Program-made: the position numbers and the translations under genes
Notes under the pieces: generated by a model
What the model was told of the DNA's origin: nothing
Databases searched by the model: none
What the model saw: the letters and a program-made list of their open reading frames with translations, nothing else
Shown: in pieces, positions 52,127-60,708 of the stretch
How positions within the stretch are numbered: position 1 is the stretch's first letter
Layout of the letters: each line of letters starts with the position of its first letter
Origin: Bacillus massiliigorillae
GTDB lineage: Bacteria; Bacillota; Bacilli; Bacillales; DSM-1321
Length of the DNA stretch: 64,000 bases
Assembly: GCF_000380245.2 (NCBI RefSeq)
Contig: NZ_HG428744.1
Location: 70,935-134,934, forward strand
Direction: 5' to 3'

Positions 52127-53575
52127 TTAAGTATGAGCCTTTAATAACGACGCCAACCTCATTAAGCCATCTTTCATTTCATCAAATTGTGCATACGAAT
52201 AAGATAGCCGTATATGTGTTTGATCCTTTCGATCATAAACATACCCTGGATTTAACAAAATACCTTCTTTGACAGCTCTCATAAATAATTGTTTTGTAGA
52301 AACCTTCTTATTTAGAGACAACCAAATATAAAATCCTCCCCTCGGAATACTCCAACAAGCAATATCTCGGAAGTATTTATTCAATATAGCCAACATATAA
52401 TCACGTCTAAGCTTAAGCTCTAATCGAATAGTCTTCAAATGCTCCTCATATAATCCAGTCGCTAACCATTCCGCAACTGCAAACTGTGATAGAGTACTAG
52501 ATCCATAATCCGTCTGCATTTTAATATCTGCTAGTCTGTCAATCACCGCTTGTGGAGCAACAATCCATCCAATTCTTAAACCTGGCCCTAATGTTTTTGA
52601 CATACTGCCCATATACAAAACTAAGCCTTGATGATCTATTGCTTTTAACGGCTTAGGGGCTGCTTCTTCCAACCATAAATCTCCATATGCATCATCTTCG
52701 ATTATCGGCAGCCTTTCTTGCATACAAGTATCCAATAATACTTGTCTTCTTTCCTGAGATGTGACTATCCCGGTTGGATTATGAAACGATGGTATGCTAT
52801 AAAGCAAAGAAGCATTATGTTTTCGCTTTAACTTTCCGATATCAAGTACTTGAATTCCTTCCTCATCCATTGAAACACCCTGCAATTGCATACCAGCAGA
52901 TTAAAATATATGTACAGAATTTAAGTACGATGGTGTTTCATGAAGAATAGTAGAACCTCGTTGTAATAGCCCGAGCGAAATTAATTGTAGAGCTTGTAAT
53001 CCTCCCGAAACAATTAGTATTGAAGAAGGTGATGCTACTATTCCTTTTGTTTTCAAATAATCACTCAAGCATTCTCGCAGAAACAAACTACCTTTCGATT
53101 CTGGATATCCTAGTGAAAGTTGATGCGCTCCACTCTCTTGAAAGACTGCATTCATTCGATGAATAGGGAGCAATTCCGGTGCTAGTTCTCCTGTACCTAG
53201 CCTTATGAAGTTTGGCTCAAATTCCATCCGATTAATTTCTTGAATAGTTTGCAAATTAGGTTGATGCGTACCCGCCCGAACATAACTATTCCAATCAGGC
53301 GATGGAACAGATGCAAGCAAATTCCATGTATTATTGATTACATATGTACCCTTTCCTACCTTCGATTGAATTAATCCGTCCGCTGTTAATTCATCTAATG
53401 CATAAACGATTGTACTTCGATTTACATTATATAATTTTGCCAGTTCACGTTGTGGAGGGATTTTTGTCCCTACTACCCACTCACCGTTTATAATATTTTG
53501 CTTCATATATTCATAGATTTGTTGATGAAGTGGAATGGACAACCCTTTAGTAGGAATCCAATATGCTTTAGTCAT
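52127..53575 (-). pseudogene. MocR/GabR-type regulator interrupted by an in-frame TAA
   Basis: A single 482-residue frame broken by TAA (52903-52901) after residue 224. N-terminal GntR winged-helix domain (IPPQRELAKLYNVNRSTI near 40), then a class-I aminotransferase-like domain: SGGLQALQLISL (near 195) before the stop and IPSFHNPTGIVTSQER, EDDAYGDLWLEE and GSMSKTLGPGLRIGW (PLP Lys) after it. CAA to TAA is the simplest cause. The second half starts without a ribosome site. It is divergent from a LysE exporter, its likely former target. Confidence 0.87.
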
Positions 53576-53597
53576 GTGCTATACTCCACCCTTTTTT

Positions 53598-53645
53598 CCA
53601 ACTATTATAACGATTGGTTGGGTATACATTCAATTCATTGGTTGG
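53598..53645. promoter_or_regulatory. Candidate MocR operator between the regulator and lysE
   Basis: Direct repeats ATTGGTTGG at 53613-53621 and 53637-53645, 24 bases apart, plus an inverted CCAAC at 53598-53602. GabR-type MocR regulators bind spaced direct repeats in divergent promoters, so this is the natural operator candidate. Confidence 0.5.
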
Positions 53646-53708
53646 AGATTATTCAACTTCATTCCTTTACAATTGAGGAAAGCTTAAAGAGGAGGGAAAA
53701 CTTTCAAA

Positions 53709-54320
53709 ATGTTTGAAGCAATTATTCACGGATTCATTTTAGCATTTGGATTAATCTTGCCACTTGGAGTACAAAACGTTTTCGTTTTCAATCAAGGGGT
53801 TTCTCATCCATATATTAGGAAAGCATTACCCGTTATATTCACTGCCTCTATTTGTGATACTGTCTTAATTTCGATTGCAATACTTGGTGTCAGCGTAATT
53901 GTTGCTGATTCTTATTGGATTAAGAATAGCTTATTATTAATCGGGATTGGTTTCCTGCTCTATATGGGATTCATGACTTGGAGAAGTAAACCATCCATTG
54001 ATGATTCTAATAACAATAACGCCTTATCAGCTAAGAAGCAAATCATTTTCGCTGCTTCGGTTTCACTATTAAATCCACATGCAATCATTGATACAATCGG
54101 AGTTATTGGAACTAGTTCATTACAATATAGCTCTTTTGACAAAGTAGCTTTTGCCTTATCCTGTATTTTAGTATCTTGGATTTGGTTCTTTAGCTTAGGT
54201 ATTACAGGTAGAATCATTGGACAATTAGATCATAATGGTCGAATCCTCCTTCTATTCAATAAAATTTCTGCTATTGTCATGTGGGGAACAGCTATCTATT
54301 TAGCACGTTCTTTGTTCTAA
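53709..54320 (+). CDS. LysE/RhtB-family amino acid exporter
   Basis: 203 residues with six hydrophobic segments. FILAFGLILPLGVQNVFVFN (near 9) is the LysE/ArgO-type N-terminal signature, and LLNPHAIIDTIGVIG (near 118) is the conserved central NPxA-type motif. Exports basic or other amino acids by family; ArgO-like features hint at arginine or lysine. AAGAGGAGGG precedes the ATG. Divergent from a now-broken MocR regulator. Confidence 0.88.
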   Translation: MFEAIIHGFILAFGLILPLGVQNVFVFNQGVSHPYIRKALPVIFTASICDTVLISIAILGVSVIVADSYWIKNSLLLIGIGFLLYMGFMTWRSKPSIDDSNNNNALSAKKQIIFAASVSLLNPHAIIDTIGVIGTSSLQYSSFDKVAFALSCILVSWIWFFSLGITGRIIGQLDHNGRILLLFNKISAIVMWGTAIYLARSLF

Positions 54321-54347
54321 TGTAACTTTTTCAATTTCACAAGCCGA

Positions 54348-54382
54348 TAAAAAAAGAAGATTGAGGACATCTCCTCAATCTT
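54348..54382 (-). terminator. Terminator overlapping the end of the HTH gene
   Basis: Stem GAAGATTGAGGA / TCCTCAATCTTC with a 4-base loop, followed on the minus strand by TTTTTTT. It includes the last codons of the upstream gene. Confidence 0.85.
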
Positions 54383-54605
54383 CATCTTTAATATCTATAT
54401 CTTCAGGTATAGGTTCATTCTGTAGTTCCTCTACAAGAATGCGGTATTTCTCCAACTGTTCTAAATGAGTTTTAAACTGCTCTTTGTAAATTAAATACTG
54501 TTCTCCGTCATGTAAGGCTCTGATTTTCCCTTGAAGAATTAAATTTTCTACATAAGGGATTGATACAGATAAATATTCCGCTGTTTCTTCAACAGTTAAA
54601 TACAT
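54375..54605 (-). CDS. Small excisionase-like HTH protein
   Basis: 76 residues. The N-terminal MYLTVEETAEYLSVSIPYVE is a MerR/excisionase-type helix-turn-helix, followed by a wing (DGEQYLIYKEQ), a short coiled coil and an acidic tail. GGAAGTG precedes the ATG. No integrase is nearby, so it is probably a stand-alone DNA-binding protein rather than a phage excisionase. Confidence 0.75.
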   Translation of the reverse strand: MYLTVEETAEYLSVSIPYVENLILQGKIRALHDGEQYLIYKEQFKTHLEQLEKYRILVEELQNEPIPEDIDIKDED

Positions 54606-54632
54606 CCTTTTTCACTTCCTTATATTGCACTG

Positions 54633-55025
54633 TTACTCTTTATCTTCCTTACCTTCGTTAAACCATAGAGGATCATCAATATCAACATCGCCATTATAAT
54701 TGATTAATACTTCTTCGCCAGCCTTAATATCTGTATAAGCATAGAAATCAAATGTATGGTTATCAAAGTTAATTTCATATTCTGCATTCGGCTCATAAGA
54801 ATGATTAAATAACATTCCATAGCCTAAGAGAATCGCTGTATGATTAATACCGTACTCAAATACATAATCAGCAAGCAATGTTTTCTCAATATGTTCATGT
54901 TCAGCATTTGGGAAAGATATTACTGGCGCTTCATGAATTAAAGTACCTTTCTTAATATCTTGCTTCGCAAATACTCCTCTATTGAACTCTCCATCACCGA
55001 GAGGGGATCTTTTAATTTCTATCAA
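54633..55025 (-). CDS. SET-domain protein (putative lysine methyltransferase)
   Basis: 130 residues from TTG 55025, 5 bases after AGGTGA; a GTG three codons upstream is less well placed. The SET core is clear: GRGV-like NRGVFAKQDIKKGTLI (near 16), FNHSYEPNAEY (near 73, the NHS-type SAM/lysine site) and AGEEVLINY (near 100). SET proteins transfer methyl groups from S-adenosylmethionine to lysines. The target is unknown; a SET protein in B. anthracis has been reported to modify host histone H1, but whether this is its orthologue I cannot say. Confidence 0.82.
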   Translation of the reverse strand: MIEIKRSPLGDGEFNRGVFAKQDIKKGTLIHEAPVISFPNAEHEHIEKTLLADYVFEYGINHTAILLGYGMLFNHSYEPNAEYEINFDNHTFDFYAYTDIKAGEEVLINYNGDVDIDDPLWFNEGKEDKE

Positions 55026-55242
55026 AATCGTCACCTACGCATTTCATCGAAGTTTATTCTTTTCTTAGTTTGACAGGAGTTGGCAATGAACGCAACTGAT
55101 TGTTGCAAATTTCTCAAAATCAAACTCTTCGAAAAGCAATCCAGATTGCTTCTTCACTTATGATTCCCATCATCAAATGGCTAAAAAAAGCATAAAGAGG
55201 CGCCCTGAAATTGACTTAAAACCACTTTCAGGACAACCCCTC

Positions 55243-55416
55243 TTACTTCTTGAACTTCTTTCTTCGATTTGTTTCCATTAAGAATATTCCTATTACCCCA
55301 AGAAGGAAGCCACCCGCTTGAACATAATTCATGATAGGATCAGGATTACTCATACTCGACGCTACAATGGTTGTAATAATTCCTAAAACTAATAATACAA
55401 TGCCTGCTTTAATCAT
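55243..55416 (-). CDS. 57-residue two-helix membrane protein
   Basis: Short frame MIKAGIVLLVLGIITTIVAS followed by a turn (SMSNPDPIMNYVQAGG), a second helix (FLLGVIGIFLME) and a basic tail (TNRRKKFKK). Two membrane helices with a positive C terminus form a plausible small membrane protein. AGGGTTGAAAG precedes the ATG. A weak imperfect hairpin (CCTGAAA / TTTCAGG) follows at about 55204-55232. Confidence 0.6.
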   Translation of the reverse strand: MIKAGIVLLVLGIITTIVASSMSNPDPIMNYVQAGGFLLGVIGIFLMETNRRKKFKK

Positions 55417-55506
55417 CTATCTTTCAACCCTAACTATAATATTCATCTTGCATAACAAGTATAGCCAGTTTGGTATGCATTATGACATTGAAAATATTAG
55501 CAATTC

Positions 55507-55547
55507 AAAAAGCAAAAGACCAATTTTCCCCTTGGCCTTTTGCTTTA
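55507..55547 (-). terminator. Terminator of the acyl-CoA dehydrogenase-like gene
   Basis: Stem AAAAGCAAAAGaCCAA / TTGGcCTTTTGCTTT with A/T flanks, 12 bases after the stop on the minus strand. Confidence 0.85.
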
Positions 55548-55558
55548 AACAATACTTA

Positions 55559-56605
55559 TCAACTAAGCATTTTCCCCAAATGCCTTACCGTTGGTGTTAA
55601 ATTAACAAAGAAATATGATTCTCTCAACCGTCTTGACGGTGGGCTACACTTCAAGTAACCAGCACTACCTTGATGAAGCATGCAAGCATGCGTAGCTTTT
55701 GAAGTTAAATGTACTGTTTGCAATCTTACATTTAATAACCCTTTCCATTGTTCCCGCAAATCAGTTTGAGTAATATAATGTTCTAATTGTGACCTCAACT
55801 GTTGTAACTCCTCCGATAATTCATCGGATTGAACAGCTAGATATTTATTGCATCCTGCCTGTCTACTACATACTTTATCAATCGATTGAATGGATGCTCC
55901 TGTTACTCCAAACCCAAGTGGAATTTGGTAAAGAACAAAGGCTGGTCGGATTTTTTCTACAAATGAATCCGCTTGTTCAGCAATAACCCAATCATCTGGA
56001 ATAAATACATCATCGAATTGGCAAGCATATGTGGCACTTCCATTTAACCCTAAATATCCTAGCTTTTCTTTAAAAACTAAACGCTCTACATTTCCTTGGA
56101 CGTAAGCCATGATTCTTTGATTATTATCAATAGAAGCAATGATACCAAACCAATGATCTCTACCTAAGTTAGAAACTGCTGGAAGTGTCCCTGAAATAGT
56201 ATAGCCACCGTCCACTCGACGAGCTTGTAAATGTAGCTTTTCAAGTCCTGCATAATACTTCATTGGATTGGATAAACCTGTTGCACCTAGTAGCTCTCCA
56301 CTTTCTAGTAACGGTAATAGATTATTCTTCAAATACATATTATCCGTTGCACGAATATACGTTAATGATGCAAGATGACACCAAATATTAAACGCTGTTG
56401 TCATACATACTTTTGCTGTTTCCTCCACCACACGTGCTTCCCGAAGAAGTACCTCGCTATAATCCAATCCTTCCGATTGAAAATAACCCGATTTGCCTAA
56501 TTGCAAAAGAAATTCTCGTGGATAATATGCTTCCTCGTCAATTTTTTTGACATGCTGTTTCAGTTGACTTTGCAATAAATCCTCTAACCCCTGTAGTTTA
56601 ACCAT
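55559..56605 (-). CDS. Acyl-CoA dehydrogenase-like flavoprotein
   Basis: 348 residues from ATG 56605 (MVKLQGLEDLLQSQ) after GGGGGCG; an upstream ATG adds 13 codons without a site. N-terminal helical, middle beta (GATGLSNPMKYYAGLEKL near 113; DGGYTISGTLPAVSNLGRDH near 140) and C-terminal helical domains of the acyl-CoA dehydrogenase fold. Short for a dehydrogenase, and I cannot place the catalytic Glu, so it may be one of the flavin monooxygenases of this fold used in sulfur scavenging. Next to DUF4242, HxlR and a sulfonate-type importer. Confidence 0.75.
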   Translation of the reverse strand: MVKLQGLEDLLQSQLKQHVKKIDEEAYYPREFLLQLGKSGYFQSEGLDYSEVLLREARVVEETAKVCMTTAFNIWCHLASLTYIRATDNMYLKNNLLPLLESGELLGATGLSNPMKYYAGLEKLHLQARRVDGGYTISGTLPAVSNLGRDHWFGIIASIDNNQRIMAYVQGNVERLVFKEKLGYLGLNGSATYACQFDDVFIPDDWVIAEQADSFVEKIRPAFVLYQIPLGFGVTGASIQSIDKVCSRQAGCNKYLAVQSDELSEELQQLRSQLEHYITQTDLREQWKGLLNVRLQTVHLTSKATHACMLHQGSAGYLKCSPPSRRLRESYFFVNLTPTVRHLGKMLS

Positions 56606-56634
56606 CTTACTTACGCCCCCGTCTTTGTAAATGA

Positions 56635-56660
56635 AAACCCCCAAGAATGGAGGTTTTTTT
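56635..56660. terminator. Hairpin between the DUF4242 and flavoprotein genes
   Basis: Stem AACCTCC / GGGGGTT-type (imperfect) with A and T tracts on both sides. On the minus strand it would attenuate transcription into the flavoprotein gene. Confidence 0.6.
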
Positions 56661-56667
56661 GACCGAA

Positions 56668-57201
56668 TTAGTTCTTTGGTAGAATTTCAGTAATCGTATC
56701 AATTGGTGCTTTAACAGCTTCACGTGCTTTCTTCACTGTCGATTCGTTTGGTGCATCATAGAAGCATAAGCATTTTGTCATGTCTTCACACACATACGTT
56801 CTTGAGAATGATACTTCTGGAACTTCTGCATAATGTACAGAGTTTGTTTTCTTTCTATCTAAATAGGCATCCATTGTTAAGTTCTCAGGTAAATTCCATT
56901 CTACTAAGTAATTCACCACATCCGCTTTCTGCTTCACATCTTCTAATTCTTGACCAACTAAGCGAACAGATTTAATTAAGCTGATTGGCACTTCTAAGCT
57001 ACGGAAGCTTTCATTAATTGTGTTGCGCTCATCACTTTCCACGATAAAGAAAGCTCTTGAGAAATCCTTAGAAACTTGAATTTCAATTAACGTCGCTTGC
57101 TTCTGACTTAAATCTGCTTGTAGCGCATCTGCTTTTTTTTCAAAAGAAGCTTGATCCTTCACATTACTGTTTAAAACTGACTCAACTAAATATAATCCCA
57201 T
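56668..57201 (-). CDS. DUF4242-domain protein
   Basis: 177-residue cytosolic protein with two ferredoxin-like repeats: residues 1-85 (MGLYLVESVLNSNVK...) and 93-175 (NYLVEWNLPENLTMDAYLDR...CLCFYDAPNESTVKKAREA). The second half shows the DUF4242 pattern, whose known member SCO4226 binds nickel. Function unknown. TAGGAGGAA precedes the ATG. First gene of the minus-strand unit facing hxlR across an inverted-repeat operator. Confidence 0.78.
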   Translation of the reverse strand: MGLYLVESVLNSNVKDQASFEKKADALQADLSQKQATLIEIQVSKDFSRAFFIVESDERNTINESFRSLEVPISLIKSVRLVGQELEDVKQKADVVNYLVEWNLPENLTMDAYLDRKKTNSVHYAEVPEVSFSRTYVCEDMTKCLCFYDAPNESTVKKAREAVKAPIDTITEILPKN

Positions 57202-57257
57202 TGTAATTCCTCCTAAATTCCCCTTTGTATGGTAGAATTCTTTTAATTCCGATAAGA

Positions 57258-57297
57258 TTAGTGTAATATTCTAACTATTAACAATATATTACACTAA
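57258..57297. promoter_or_regulatory. Inverted-repeat operator in the DUF4242/HxlR divergent promoter
   Basis: Perfect 12-base arms TTAGTGTAATAT (57258-57269) and ATATTACACTAA (57286-57297) separated by 16 bases, placed between the two divergent starts. HxlR regulators bind such spaced inverted repeats as dimers, so this is likely the binding site of the adjacent regulator. Confidence 0.75.
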
Positions 57298-57370
57298 GTT
57301 CAAAAAATCAACCTACTAAACAAAAAAATGTTATGATTATTTTCAGATGACACTTGGAGGTTATTAAAAC

Positions 57371-57802
57371 ATGAAAGACAGATATAATTTACCGTGCAAC
57401 ATTGCACAAACAATGAACATCATCGGTGATCGTTGGACCTTACTCATTGTGCATGAAATATCTATCGGCAATTGCACCTTTAATGAAATTAAGAAAAACC
57501 TAGCAGGTATCTCGTCAAACCTGTTATCTGATCGCTTAAAATTTCTAGAGGAGGCTGAACTAATCACATCCAGCCTATACTCTGATCATCCTCCTCGATA
57601 TAAATACGTTCTTACTGAAAGCGGTGAAAGCCTACAAGATATCTTTAACGTCATGGTCATTTGGGGTAAAAATAATTTAAAAAAATGCTACAAAAAACTC
57701 GTACATACGGAGTGTCAGCATGAAGTAGAAATTGCGTATTACTGCCCACATTGCAACCAAAGCGTAGACGATCTTGAAGTCGTTAGGCTAGAAGAAGAAT
57801 AA
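57371..57802 (+). CDS. HxlR-family transcriptional regulator
   Basis: 143 residues. Winged-helix HxlR domain: CNIAQTMNIIGDRWTLLIVH (near 9), with the early conserved Cys9, and RYKYVLTESGESL (near 75). HxlR proteins such as YodB and HypR sense electrophiles or disulfide stress through this Cys. A C-terminal extension carries Cys pairs (YYCPHCNQS near 119 and an upstream CQH) that could bind zinc. TTGGAGG precedes the ATG. It is divergent from the DUF4242 gene and probably controls it. Confidence 0.87.
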   Translation: MKDRYNLPCNIAQTMNIIGDRWTLLIVHEISIGNCTFNEIKKNLAGISSNLLSDRLKFLEEAELITSSLYSDHPPRYKYVLTESGESLQDIFNVMVIWGKNNLKKCYKKLVHTECQHEVEIAYYCPHCNQSVDDLEVVRLEEE

Positions 57803-57810
57803 CCATTAAG

Positions 57811-57842
57811 AGCCGAGAAGGACAAGCTTCTCGGTTTTTCTT
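57811..57842. terminator. Terminator between hxlR and the importer operon
   Basis: Stem CCGAGAAG / CTTCTCGG with a 6-base loop and TTTTT, between convergent genes. Confidence 0.88.
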
Positions 57843-58606
57843 TATACTCCCGCTCTTCCCCATTGTTTCTCTACCCATCTTTCAAAAAGCCCGACCGCTT
57901 TATCTAGCAGTAGACCTGACACACCAATAAAAATAATACCTGCAAGTACGATATCTAAATTCATTGAATTTCGAGCATCCACGATTAAATACCCTAGTCC
58001 TGATTGAGCTCCGACCATTTCTCCAGCTACAAGAAAGATCCAGGCTGAACCTAACGCAATATGAAGACCATTAGCTATGAACGGAAAGGCTGCTGGAAAG
58101 ATAATTTTTCTCATTAATTCCGATTGTTTCAATTCGAAATTTTGAGCCACTTTCAAATACGTCTTATCTACCTTCCGAACAGCAGAAACTGTTGAAAGTA
58201 AAACAGGGAAGAATGCCGCAATAAAAATAATCACGATAGCTGGAATATCTCCGATACCAAACCATAAAACAATAAACGGAGACCAAGCAATCGGTGAAAC
58301 CGGTCTTAATACTTGCACAATTGGATCAATAACACCCCATACTCTTTTCATACGTCCTAAAATTAAACCTAAAAAGATTGCCACTATAACTGCTAGTAAA
58401 TAACCGACTGCAAAACGGAATAAGCTCACTTGCAAATGAATAAAAATCGTTCCATCTTTAATAAGTGTTACAATCGACTCCCCCACTTTTAACGGTGAAG
58501 GAAATAGAGCTTCATTATGGTCTCCAATAATAATGAGCAGTTGCCAAAAGGCAATTAATAGCACAAAACCTATTATTATATTTGATGTTTTCTTCAAACT
58601 GTTCAT
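57842..58606 (-). CDS. ABC permease (SsuC/TauC-like)
   Basis: 254 residues from ATG 58606 (MNSLKKTSNIIIGF), a few bases past the binding-protein stop; a TTG at 58627 would overlap that stop. Six hydrophobic segments and the EAA-type loop (near residues 145-175) of NitT/TauT permeases. Imports sulfonates, taurine or similar small organics by family. Last gene of the three-gene operon. Confidence 0.87.
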   Translation of the reverse strand: MNSLKKTSNIIIGFVLLIAFWQLLIIIGDHNEALFPSPLKVGESIVTLIKDGTIFIHLQVSLFRFAVGYLLAVIVAIFLGLILGRMKRVWGVIDPIVQVLRPVSPIAWSPFIVLWFGIGDIPAIVIIFIAAFFPVLLSTVSAVRKVDKTYLKVAQNFELKQSELMRKIIFPAAFPFIANGLHIALGSAWIFLVAGEMVGAQSGLGYLIVDARNSMNLDIVLAGIIFIGVSGLLLDKAVGLFERWVEKQWGRAGV

Positions 58607-58610
58607 ATCA

Positions 58611-59570
58611 TCACTTCGCTTTATCAATTAAGGTTACATCCACAAATTCTTTATAAGTTGGAGGATTTTCGAATAACTTCATTTCTGTCACATTATTTGT
58701 TAACTCTTTATATGCGTCTTCATTTATTCGCAAATCATCATATGAAATCCACTGCAATGATAAATCCATTACCTTTTTGTCTACTTTCATATATTTAGAG
58801 GATACTTCATGTGTATGAGCATCTTTCTTTTCTGCTAACTCGCCTGCTTTTACATACTCACTCACAAATTCTTGTGCTACTTTCTCTTCGTTCTTAATAA
58901 AATCACCACGAAGTACTAGTGCACAATCTAAAGAATCTTTCCATAATTCATCTGATTGATATAATACTTTCCCCTTACCAATTGCCACTGAAATGGCACC
59001 AAACGGTTCCGCTACGACATATCCAGAAATACGTCCTTCAGAAAGAGCAGCTGGCATTTCCGCAGGTGGAAGCTCGATGACATTCACATCTTCATATTTC
59101 AGACCCGCTTGCTTTAACATTTGATAAAGCAATATATTATGTGTTGAAAACTTATGCGGAATCGCAAAATTTTTACCTTTTAAATCTTTTACCTCTTTAA
59201 TATCATTTGCTGAAACAAGTACGTTACCATCACGATGCCCTAAGGCGACTGCTTTCAAATCAATTCCTTGTGCTTTTGCTTTCATCGCTAGCGTAATCAA
59301 TACAGATGCGCCATCAATTCTTCCTGTATTTAAAGCATCCATCAGCTCTGGCCAAGAACCGAATTTCACTAACTCAAGTTCCGAATTTTCAAATTTCTTT
59401 TTTTGCTCTTTTTCCACATAAAGCGGTACAGCATGCGTTATCGGTAAATACCCAATCTTGATTACTCTTTTCTCAGTTGATGCAGTCTTCGATGTCCCTT
59501 CACTGGCACCGCAAGCAGATAATAAAAGTATGAACACAAGCAACCATGTGATTCCAATATATTTCTTCAT
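58611..59570 (-). CDS. ABC substrate-binding lipoprotein (SsuA/TauA-like)
   Basis: 319 residues. Lipobox LLLSACGAS gives lipidated Cys20. The SsuA/NMT1 pattern follows: IKIGYLPITHAVPLYVEKEQ (near 40), KFGSWPELMDALNTGRIDGA (near 70) and GYVVAEPFGA (near 185). Ligand is unknown; sulfonate, nitrate or bicarbonate types share this fold. Being next to an acyl-CoA dehydrogenase-like flavoprotein suggests an organosulfur ligand (inference). Confidence 0.87.
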   Translation of the reverse strand: MKKYIGITWLLVFILLLSACGASEGTSKTASTEKRVIKIGYLPITHAVPLYVEKEQKKKFENSELELVKFGSWPELMDALNTGRIDGASVLITLAMKAKAQGIDLKAVALGHRDGNVLVSANDIKEVKDLKGKNFAIPHKFSTHNILLYQMLKQAGLKYEDVNVIELPPAEMPAALSEGRISGYVVAEPFGAISVAIGKGKVLYQSDELWKDSLDCALVLRGDFIKNEEKVAQEFVSEYVKAGELAEKKDAHTHEVSSKYMKVDKKVMDLSLQWISYDDLRINEDAYKELTNNVTEMKLFENPPTYKEFVDVTLIDKAK

Positions 59571-59596
59571 CCCATCATCTCCTAAATAGCCCTATA

Positions 59597-60412
59597 TTAA
59601 ATGTTGTACTCAATTGCTGTTTTTGATCTACTAAACTCAAATTCTTCGAAAATCATTTTTCGAAAATGTTGAAAATCACCATGACTTCGATCGCGCGGAC
59701 GTGGTGTTCGAATAGCGATTTCCTTTTTCACTCGACCGGGTTTAGCACTCATGATAAACACCCTGTTTGACAAATAAATAGCTTCGTCAATGTCGTGAGT
59801 AACGAGAACAATCGTTGTCTTTTCCTTGCTTTGAATCGTTAATAATTCATCTTGTAGATAATAACGATTAAATGTATCTAAGGCAGCGAACGGTTCATCC
59901 ATTAAAATCAACTCTGGTTGAATTGCAAGGGCTCGCGCAATAGCTACCCTTTGCTGCATACCACCAGACAATTCATGTGGAAACAAGTTCACTTTATCCA
60001 GCAAACCTACCAGTTCCAAATAATGAAGCGCTCGCTCTCTTCGTTGTTTACCATTCGTTACTCCATCCTCTAACCCGAGCTCAACATTCTTTAATACAGA
60101 TCGCCACGGGAGTAATCCATAGTTTTGAAATAACATAATCCCTCTTCTGCTCGGCCCCTTTACCGGTTGACCATCCATTGTAACTATTCCATGATCCACC
60201 TGCTCGAAACCACCAATAACATTTAATAATGTACTCTTTCCACAACCACTTTCTCCAAGAACTGAAACAATCTCTCCCTTTTGTATTTGTAAAGAAACAT
60301 TACTCAATACATGTTCCGACTGATCTTGATTAAAGAAGCTTTTGCTAACATCTTCTACAGTAATGAAATCTGCTCTACCCAACTCATTCCCATCCCCTCT
60401 AAGAGAAGTCAT
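59597..60412 (-). CDS. ABC ATPase (SsuB/TauB-like)
   Basis: 271 residues from ATG 60412; a TTG at codon 11 with GGGGATGGGA upstream is an alternative start. Walker A GESGCGKST, Q-loop LFQNYGLLPW, signature LSGGMQQR, Walker B LILMDEPFAALD and H-loop VTHDIDEA. First gene of the operon ATPase, binding protein, permease. The order is unusual, as the binding protein more often comes first. Confidence 0.88.
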   Translation of the reverse strand: MTSLRGDGNELGRADFITVEDVSKSFFNQDQSEHVLSNVSLQIQKGEIVSVLGESGCGKSTLLNVIGGFEQVDHGIVTMDGQPVKGPSRRGIMLFQNYGLLPWRSVLKNVELGLEDGVTNGKQRRERALHYLELVGLLDKVNLFPHELSGGMQQRVAIARALAIQPELILMDEPFAALDTFNRYYLQDELLTIQSKEKTTIVLVTHDIDEAIYLSNRVFIMSAKPGRVKKEIAIRTPRPRDRSHGDFQHFRKMIFEEFEFSRSKTAIEYNI

Positions 60413-60708
60413 TTATTATCATTTGAAACAAAACCTTCTAATTCCTATAAAAATAGTAAGAATAAAGTTGTAAGTTATTTTATTACACTTTGTTAATTTT
60501 TTCAACTTAATATTGGAACTATTTAGCACATTTTTTATTCGGTAAGGAAAAACTTATAAGAAGGCGATTCTTATTGCAGATATTGTAATAAATTAAGAAT
60601 TGCTTGATTTAAAAAGCCTTATGTATAATAAAAGTTATATTATGTTAAATTTCGAAAATTATTGATGTTGGAAAAGGTAACTTTCTTACGATTAGAGGTA
60701 TAAGTGCG

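Noticed and set aside
54375..54605. Phage excisionase implying an integrated element
   Set aside because: There is no integrase, attachment-site duplication or other phage gene nearby; excisionase-like HTH domains are common in stand-alone proteins.
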